This document shows positions 58,779 through 64,000 of a stretch of DNA of 64,000 nt, piece after piece (positions within the stretch are counted from its first letter, which is position 1; each line of letters begins with the position of its first letter). Made by a program: the position numbers and the translations under genes. This stretch comes from Streptomyces humidus (GTDB lineage Bacteria > Actinomycetota > Actinomycetes > Streptomycetales > Streptomycetaceae). Location: contig NZ_BMTL01000009.1 in the NCBI RefSeq assembly GCF_014649655.1, positions 124,001 through 188,000 on the forward strand. Reading direction: 5' to 3'. The notes under the pieces were generated by a model. It was not told where the DNA came from. It was given only the letters and a program-made list of their open reading frames with translations, and ran no database searches.

Positions 58779-61700
58779 TCGGCCACCGCCTCGGCGGGCG
58801 TCGCGTCCTCGGGAAGCAGCAGCCGGAGATCCTCCAGCCCGGGGGCGGCCATCGTGCTCAGCCGCCCGGCCTGCCGCGTCATCATGCCTTCCAGGACCTG
58901 CCGGGCGAGCCGCGCGTTGCCGAAGGACCGGTCGCGGGGAAGGGAATCGAAGTACGCGCGCAGCGCCTGGCCCGTGCCCGGCCCGCACTCGTACCCCGCG
59001 GCGGTCGCGTGCTGGCGCACGATGGTGACCAGTTCGTCCGACGTGTAGTCGGCGAACCTCACCCGGCGGGAGAAGCGCGAGGAGAGCCCGGGGTTGGAGG
59101 AGAGGAAGCGTTCCATCTCCGCCGTGTAGCCGGCGACGATGACGACCACCTGGTCCCGGTGGTCCTCCATGAGCTTGAGCAGGGTTTCCACGGCCTCCTG
59201 CCCGAAGTCCGATCCGGAGCCCGGCCCGCCGGGGGTCAGGGTGTAGGCCTCGTCGACGAACAGCACGCCGCCCAGGGCCCGTTCGAACGCCTCCCGGGTC
59301 AGCTGCGCGGTGTGGCCGACGTACCGGCCGACGAGGTCGGCGCGCGCCACCTCGACGAGCTGCCCCCGCGGCAGCACGCCCAGCGAGACCAGCAGTTCGG
59401 CGTAGAGGCGTGCCACCGTGGTCTTGCCGGTGCCCGGCGGTCCGGTGAAGACCAGGTGATGGCTGATGAGCGGCGCGGGCAGCCCCGCCGCCTCGCGCTG
59501 CCGGGTCACGGACAGCAGGTTGACCAGGTCGGTGACGTCGCGTTTGACGGCCGACAGGCCGACCAGGTCGCCGAGACGGGCCAACGGGTCGCCGGCCGGG
59601 CCGGCGGCCGCGCGCGCGGCCTCCTCGCCGAGGTCTTCGGGGAGAAGCACCTGCAGATCCCGGTCGGACAGGTCCGCGAGCGTGGCCAGCCGGGACGCCT
59701 GCCGGTCGACCATCTGCTCGAACACCTGGCGGGCGGCACGGCCGTTGCCGAAGGACCCGTCCTTAGGCATGCGCTCGAAGTGCGCGCCGAGGCTGATCCG
59801 GGTGGTGTCGTCGAGGCTGTACTGGTGCCCGGAGCACATGCTCTCGACGATCGCCACGAGTTCGGGCACCGCGTAGTTCTCGAACTCCACGGTCCGGGAG
59901 AAACGCGAGGCCAGACCGGGGTTGGAGGCCAGGAACGCCTCCATCTCGGCGGAGTATCCGGCGGCGACGACGACCACGTCGTCCCGGTGGTCCTCCATCA
60001 GCTTGAGGAGGGTGTCGACGGCCTCCCTTCCGAAGTCGGCGCCGGAACCACGGCCGTCGGAGAGCAGGGTGTACGCCTCGTCGACGAAGAGCACGCCGCC
60101 CAGGGCGCGCTCGAAGGCCTCGGTGGTCTTGATGGCGGTGCCGCCGATGACCTGCGCCACCAGGTCGGCCCGGGAGACCTCGACGAGATGGCCCGAACGC
60201 AGTGCGCCGAGCTCGGCGAGGATCGCCCCGTAGAGCCGGGCCACGGTCGTCTTGCCGGTGCCGGGCGGGCCCGCGAAGACGAGGTGGCGGCCCATGGGAG
60301 GGGCGGGCATGCCCGCCTTGGCGCGGCGCTGCGCCAGACGCGTCAGGTTGACCAGGGTGCGGACCTGTTGCTTGACGTTGTCCAGGCCGATGAGGGAGTC
60401 GAGAGCGCCGAGCGGGCCGTCCTCCCGGGTGAGCCCGGCTTCCCGGCCTGCCGCGCCGTCCCCCCGGGCGAGGTCCGCGCCGTCCGCCCCGTCGGGGCCC
60501 CACGCGTCCTGCCCGCCGTTGCCGCTGCTGGTCAGCCCTTCGACGGCGAGCCGCTCGCCGGGCCTGGAGTGGACGAGTCCACGTCCGCCGTTGTCCCGGA
60601 CGGCGCAGTTGACCACGGACACCGGATCGGTGGACTCGATGCGCAGACCGTCCTGCGCGCTGCCCCGGATCTCGCAGGAGGTGAACGAGCCGCGCGCGCC
60701 GTCGGCGACCAGGATCCCGTGCCGGCCGCTGCCGGCCACTCGCAGCCGGGTCGCGGTGACCTCTCCGCCGCCCTCGACGGTGACACCGGACTCCGCGGCC
60801 TCGGTGATCTCCAGGTCCCGCAGCGTCATGGCGCCGTCGGCGCCGATCGACACACCGCCGGCGGCGGGTGCGAGGACCGATCCGCCGCCGACGTAGACGT
60901 TGCCGTCGTCCTCGGACCTGACACCGCAGCCGCCGGGCCGCTCCACGGTGCAGTCCTCCAGCCGGCCCCGGCCGTCCTCGAGGACTTCCACGCCGTGCCC
61001 CCGCGGCGCCGTGATACGGGCGCGCCTGACCAGAGGGTTGGCGCCGGTGCGGATGGACACGCCGTTTCCCTGCGCGTCGGTGACGTCGAGCCGGTCCAGC
61101 TCGGCGGCCGACTCCTCCTCGAGCAGGACGGCCGTCGCCGCGCAGTCCCTGACGGTCAGGCCGACCAGGACGGGGGAGGCGTGATCGCTCACCCGGAGGG
61201 CGGGGGCCTCGGCCGTGTCCAGCCAGCAGTCCTCGTACGTGCCCCGGGAGCGGTCGGTGATCAGGAGCCCATGGCTCCTGGTCCGCGCCGTACGGCATCT
61301 CCGGACGACCGGGTCGCTGCCGCCGCTGACCACGATGCCGGCGCCGGTGGTGCCGGTGACCCGCACCTCCTCGAGTTCCGACCGGCCCCGGCTGGAGAGC
61401 TGGATGCCCGTGCTGGTGTCGTGCACCACGCTCCGCAGGACGCGCGTGGTGCTGTGGCCCTCCAGGGCGACGGCGGGCTTGTCGGTCGAGGAGATGTCGC
61501 ATTCCTCGACCGACCCGTGAGACTCCCCGCCGGCGAGGACGCCGTTGCCGCGGGCGTCACGGACCGTGCAGCCGCGCAGGGTCATCCGCCCGTTCTCACC
61601 TATGACGGCGCCGGACGTGCCGAGGTGCTCGATCGTGCACGACTCGACGGAGGTCTCCACCGGGGAGGTGACCACGAGGCCGGCGCCGCCGGGATTGCTG

Positions 61701-62092
61701 ATCCGGCAGTCCCGCAGGGCGAGCGAGCCGCCGGCCCGGGCCAGCAGGGCCGTCCACGCGGCGCCGGTGATCTCGCAGCCGTGCATGGCCAGCTGTCCGC
61801 GCGGCGCGTCGACGACGGGCAGATCCTGGTCACGCCCCTCGAACACCAGGTCGGTGAGCATGGCGGCCTCGGCCCTGAGCACCAGCGCGCTGCCACGGCG
61901 CGGTGCGATCCGGACGGTGCCGCGCCCCTGTTCCGCCACGATGGTGACCGGGGTGGTGAGGGTCAGGTTCTCCGCATACGTGCCGGGAAGCACATTGACG
62001 ACGGCACCGCTTCGCGCCCTGGCCAGAACCTCACTGATCGTCCGGAAGCCGTCGGGTCCCTCAGGTCGGACCGTAAGTACCTGGCGTGACAC
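58775..62092 (-). CDS. Beta-helix protein fused to tandem EccA-like AAA+ ATPases
   Basis: A 1,105-residue protein. I choose GTG 62092 with AAGGAGGAA upstream ([20 protein letters not shown]). Residues 1-540 are a right-handed parallel beta-helix: an initial pectin-methylesterase-like strand set ([17 protein letters not shown]) and about twenty coils with recurring CxI/CTV and GxGVxV patterns. Two CbxX/CfqX (EccA-type) AAA+ modules follow, each with [14 protein letters not shown] (about 602 and 882) and [11 protein letters not shown]alker B segments. Mycobacterial EccA has a TPR head and one AAA module, so this is a different architecture. It shares an operon with mycP (ATGA overlap). A cytoplasmic chaperone role for ESX substrates is inferred; the beta-helix would be the substrate- or partner-binding part. 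Confidence 0.85.
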   Translation of the reverse strand: MSRQVLTVRPEGPDGFRTISEVLARARSGAVVNVLPGTYAENLTLTTPVTIVAEQGRGTVRIAPRRGSALVLRAEAAMLTDLVFEGRDQDLPVVDAPRGQLAMHGCEITGAAWTALLARAGGSLALRDCRISNPGGAGLVVTSPVETSVESCTIEHLGTSGAVIGENGRMTLRGCTVRDARGNGVLAGGESHGSVEECDISSTDKPAVALEGHSTTRVLRSVVHDTSTGIQLSSRGRSELEEVRVTGTTGAGIVVSGGSDPVVRRCRTARTRSHGLLITDRSRGTYEDCWLDTAEAPALRVSDHASPVLVGLTVRDCAATAVLLEEESAAELDRLDVTDAQGNGVSIRTGANPLVRRARITAPRGHGVEVLEDGRGRLEDCTVERPGGCGVRSEDDGNVYVGGGSVLAPAAGGVSIGADGAMTLRDLEITEAAESGVTVEGGGEVTATRLRVAGSGRHGILVADGARGSFTSCEIRGSAQDGLRIESTDPVSVVNCAVRDNGGRGLVHSRPGERLAVEGLTSSGNGGQDAWGPDGADGADLARGDGAAGREAGLTREDGPLGALDSLIGLDNVKQQVRTLVNLTRLAQRRAKAGMPAPPMGRHLVFAGPPGTGKTTVARLYGAILAELGALRSGHLVEVSRADLVAQVIGGTAIKTTEAFERALGGVLFVDEAYTLLSDGRGSGADFGREAVDTLLKLMEDHRDDVVVVAAGYSAEMEAFLASNPGLASRFSRTVEFENYAVPELVAIVESMCSGHQYSLDDTTRISLGAHFERMPKDGSFGNGRAARQVFEQMVDRQASRLATLADLSDRDLQVLLPEDLGEEAARAAAGPAGDPLARLGDLVGLSAVKRDVTDLVNLLSVTRQREAAGLPAPLISHHLVFTGPPGTGKTTVARLYAELLVSLGVLPRGQLVEVARADLVGRYVGHTAQLTREAFERALGGVLFVDEAYTLTPGGPGSGSDFGQEAVETLLKLMEDHRDQVVVIVAGYTAEMERFLSSNPGLSSRFSRRVRFADYTSDELVTIVRQHATAAGYECGPGTGQALRAYFDSLPRDRSFGNARLARQVLEGMMTRQAGRLSTMAAPGLEDLRLLLPEDATPAEAVAE

Positions 62093-62466
62093 GCGCGTTC
62101 CTCCTTCTTCGCGACCTCGCAAGGCCACAGAGCCCGCCCCCGAGAAGTCTGGATCACCATCATGCCGGGCACGGCCCTGCCGGAACGCCGGGGACCGCCT
62201 CAAGTGAGGAGCCCTGAGCCTGACTTGAGCTTCCACCTGCCGGACCGGCCCGCCGGCGGCGCGGGCGGCTCCGCCAGCGGCACGGACCGGCGGCGATGCG
62301 AGAGCGCATGTCCGCGCCCCACGAGGCCGACGGCAGACCGCCCTCGCGGCCCGGCCTCCGGGGGAGGCGCTCGACGGGGAGAGCGGGCGAAGGGCGGAGC
62401 ACGCGGGAGGCGGTGGAACGTAAACCCGTCGACAGCGCGCCTTCGGGCCCGGCAGAGTGGCCGCCC
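62093..62466. other. Divergent intergenic region
   Basis: About 370 bp between the EccA-like gene and the methyltransferase. It holds the ribosome site of the former. The methyltransferase frame stays open from 62296 with an ATG at 62308, but the residues there are low-complexity. No repeat or operator stands out. Confidence 0.35.
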
Positions 62467-63213
62467 GTGACGAGCAGTGAGCTGTGGACCCGCGCGACCG
62501 CCGACCGCTACGACGCCGAGGAGACCGAGATGTCCTCGGCCGCGGTCCTCGGGCCGACGGTCGCCTTCCTCGCCGAACTCGCCGGGGAAGGCCGGGCGCT
62601 GGAGTTCGCCGTCGGAACCGGCCGGGTGGGCGTCCCGCTCCGGGAACGGGGCGTGCCGGTGGCGGGCATCGAGCTGTCCGAGCACATGGCGGCGGCCCTG
62701 CGGCGCAAGATCGGTGAGGACATGCTCCCGGTCGTCATCGGAGACATGGCCACGACAGTCGTGCCCGGCGAGTTCGCCCTGGTCTATCTCGTCTACAACA
62801 CCATCTCGAACCTGCTCACCCAGGACGAGCAGGTCGAGTGCTTCCGCAACGCCGCACGTCATCTGGAGCCCGGCGGCCGGTTCGTCATCGAGCTGGGCGT
62901 GCCGCCGTTGCGGTTCCTGCCGCCCGGCCAGGTCGCGGTGCCCTTCGACGTCTCCGAACGGCACCTCGGCTTCGACACGTTCGACCTCGTCGAGCAGATC
63001 CTCGTCTCGCACCACCTCACCGCCGACGGAGACGACGGCCGCTACCGCCGTGACGCCTCCCGGCACCGGTACGCCTGGCCGGCCGAACTCGACCTGATGG
63101 CGCGCATCGCCGGGCTCGAGCTGGAGCGTCGTGTCGCGGACTGGGACGGGTCGCCGTTCACCCAGGAGTCCGCCAAGCACATCTCCGTGTGGCGCAAGCC
63201 GGTCCGGGCCTGA
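62467..63213 (+). CDS. Class I SAM-dependent methyltransferase
   Basis: A 248-residue methyltransferase from GTG 62467 ([18 protein letters not shown]). Motif I is present as [15 protein letters not shown], followed by an acidic end of strand 2 (GIELSEHM) and [16 protein letters not shown] as motif post-[19 protein letters not shown] is also usual in this small-molecule type family. No neighbouring pathway gives a substrate. Its last codons (WRKPVRA) lie inside a ~370-bp duplication: a second copy of these bases is found at 63557. Confidence 0.85.
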   Translation: MTSSELWTRATADRYDAEETEMSSAAVLGPTVAFLAELAGEGRALEFAVGTGRVGVPLRERGVPVAGIELSEHMAAALRRKIGEDMLPVVIGDMATTVVPGEFALVYLVYNTISNLLTQDEQVECFRNAARHLEPGGRFVIELGVPPLRFLPPGQVAVPFDVSERHLGFDTFDLVEQILVSHHLTADGDDGRYRRDASRHRYAWPAELDLMARIAGLELERRVADWDGSPFTQESAKHISVWRKPVRA

Positions 63214-63224
63214 CAAACCGTGAA

Positions 63225-63428
63225 TCAGGCCGGGGTGCCGGTGCGTATGCCTGCCAGGAGATGGGCGAGGGCGGTCGGGGTGGTGGTGAGGACCGTGGCG
63301 GGCGTGACGGACTCCCGCAGGAGTACGGCGGGGGCGGCGGTCGAGGCGAGTTCGAGGCAGTTGTTGCCGTCGCCGAAGCCTGAGAAGGACGATTTCTGCC
63401 AGTCGTCGGACGTCGTCGCAGCGCGCAT
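63225..63428 (-). CDS. DUF397 protein, duplicate copy
   Basis: A 67-residue protein (MRAATTSDDWQKSSFSG) with the DUF397 core DWQKSSFSGxGDGNNCLELA. DUF397 proteins are small partners of Scr1-type XRE regulators in Streptomyces, where the pair acts in development or secondary metabolism control. Its ATG overlaps the stop of a truncated Scr1-type remnant (ATGA). Very similar to the copy at 63594 (identical over VTPATVLTTTPTALAH). Confidence 0.8.
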   Translation of the reverse strand: MRAATTSDDWQKSSFSGFGDGNNCLELASTAAPAVLLRESVTPATVLTTTPTALAHLLAGIRTGTPA

Positions 63429-63556
63429 CACAGCTCCTTCGCCAGCCTGTGGATGAAGTCACGTGAACGTTCGGCGTTCAGTGAGACTCCCTCCACTTTA
63501 CGGAAAAACGTTCGAAGTGCGCCCATTTGAGCCTCGGAGTCGATGTAGGCCGTGCC
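63428..63556 (-). pseudogene. Scr1-type (DUF5753) regulator, 3' remnant
   Basis: The frame reads HGTAYIDSEAQMGALRTFF and then RSRDFIHRLAKEL, the end of a Scr1-type XRE regulator. Only the last ~43 codons are present; before them the sequence turns into the duplicated methyltransferase tail. The N-terminal HTH is missing, so this copy cannot function. Confidence 0.7.
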
Positions 63557-63593
63557 GTGTGGCGCAAGCCGGTCCGGGTCTGAGAACCGCGGC

Positions 63594-63800
63594 TCAGGCC
63601 GGGGTGCCGGTGCGTATGCCTGCCAGGAGATGGGCGAGGGCGGTCGGGGTGGTGGTGAGGACCGTGGCGGGCGTGACGGACTCCCGCAGGAGTACGGCGG
63701 GGGTCGCGGTCGAGGCGAGTTCGAGGCAGTTGTTGCCGTCGGAACCACCGGAGAAGGACGACTTCTGCCAGTTGCCGGTACTCGTCACAGCGCGCCTCAC
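63594..63800 (-). CDS. DUF397 protein, ancestral copy
   Basis: A 68-residue protein from GTG 63800 (RRAVTSTGNWQKSSFSGG) with DGNNCLELA. It overlaps the stop of the Scr1-type gene that runs off the window (GTGA), the standard order for this regulator pair: XRE gene first, DUF397 gene second. Confidence 0.8.
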   Translation of the reverse strand: MRRAVTSTGNWQKSSFSGGSDGNNCLELASTATPAVLLRESVTPATVLTTTPTALAHLLAGIRTGTPA

Positions 63801-64000
63801 ACTTCCTTGGCCATCCTGCTCATGAAGTCGCGCGACGCGTCCGGCCCCAGCGACTCCGCTTCCAGCTTACGGAAGAGTGTTCGAAGGGAGTCGAGCTGGG
63901 CTTCGGAGTCGACGAGGGCCGTGCCTTCCGGGCCGTCCCGCTGGGCCGAGTCCAGTTTGGGTACCGCGCCACCGGCCAGCATCATGGTGTTCCAGGCTCC
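63797..64000 (-). CDS. Scr1-type XRE regulator (DUF5753), C-terminal part, cut by window edge
   Basis: The frame is open to the last base and reads AWNTMMLAGGAVPKL, then ALVDSEAQLDSLRTLFRK and SRDFMSRMAKEV at the end. This is the C-terminal part of DUF5753/Scr1 regulators. The HTH half lies outside the window. It is coupled to the DUF397 gene that follows. Confidence 0.7.
   Translation of the reverse strand, partial: GAWNTMMLAGGAVPKLDSAQRDGPEGTALVDSEAQLDSLRTLFRKLEAESLGPDASRDFMSRMAKEV

Larger units (their letters stand above)
63187..63796. repeat. ~370-bp tandem duplication
   Basis: Bases GTGTGGCGCAAGCCGGTCCG at 63187 recur at 63557, and everything after them (DUF397 gene, then the 3' end of a Scr1-type gene) is repeated with about 10 percent change. 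The duplication carried 20-odd bases of the methyltransferase 3' end with it. Confidence 0.8.

Overview
The window is very GC-rich actinobacterial DNA. The combination of a type VII secretion (ESX) locus, GTG/TTG starts, paired Scr1-type/DUF397 regulators and HTTM/DUF5819 genes points to Streptomyces or a close relative. The assignment is from gene content and codon use only; no database was searched.

Positions 1-15500 are an accessory, decayed region. It holds a frameshifted Uma2-like gene, an IS701-like transposase tail, a 5'-truncated Rhs gene ending in a deaminase-like toxin, a putative immunity gene with several degraded copies, an acyltransferase-3 gene, a relic that looks like an IS200/IS605 element, an FAD-dependent carotenoid-type oxidoreductase, and a tightly coupled operon (small secreted protein, DUF5819, HTTM protein, serine hydrolase). 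Three copies of the 3' half of a tRNA-Thr(CGU) gene (1581, 7094, 15146) and three copies of a ~100-bp repeat mark repeated integration and excision here.

Positions 15545-18952 look like ordinary chromosome: a membrane fatty-acid desaturase and its ferredoxin reductase in one operon, with a divergent PucR-type regulator. A small membrane protein follows at 19128.

Positions 20179-62092 are a complete-looking ESX-type locus without a recognisable EccE. It starts with small helical Esx-like proteins, a large AAWKG-type protein, a YbaB-like protein and another WXG100 protein. These feed directly into a single 22.9-kb gene encoding a 7,628-residue protein. A membrane-anchored ricin-type lectin and an XRE regulator follow, then EccB, EccD, EccC, mycosin and an EccA-like protein whose N-terminus is a right-handed beta-helix.

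The giant protein is the main feature. Its N-terminus resembles the WXG100-like head of CpnT-type secreted toxins. The rest is a string of effector-like modules: five metzincin-type metallopeptidase modules (one broken), six helix-turn-helix repeats followed by a basic NLS-like patch and acidic/aromatic segments, an ADP-ribosyltransferase with R-(S)T-ExE residues, duplicated EndoU-like blocks, long beta-rich regions, two OTU-like domains lacking the catalytic Cys, and a C-terminal domain resembling edema factor/CyaA/ExoY nucleotidyl cyclases. Several of these families act on eukaryotic targets, which suggests (inference) a T7SS-exported effector against a eukaryotic host, predator or competitor.

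The window ends with a methyltransferase and a ~370-bp tandem duplication carrying DUF397/Scr1-type regulator genes, the last cut by the window edge.
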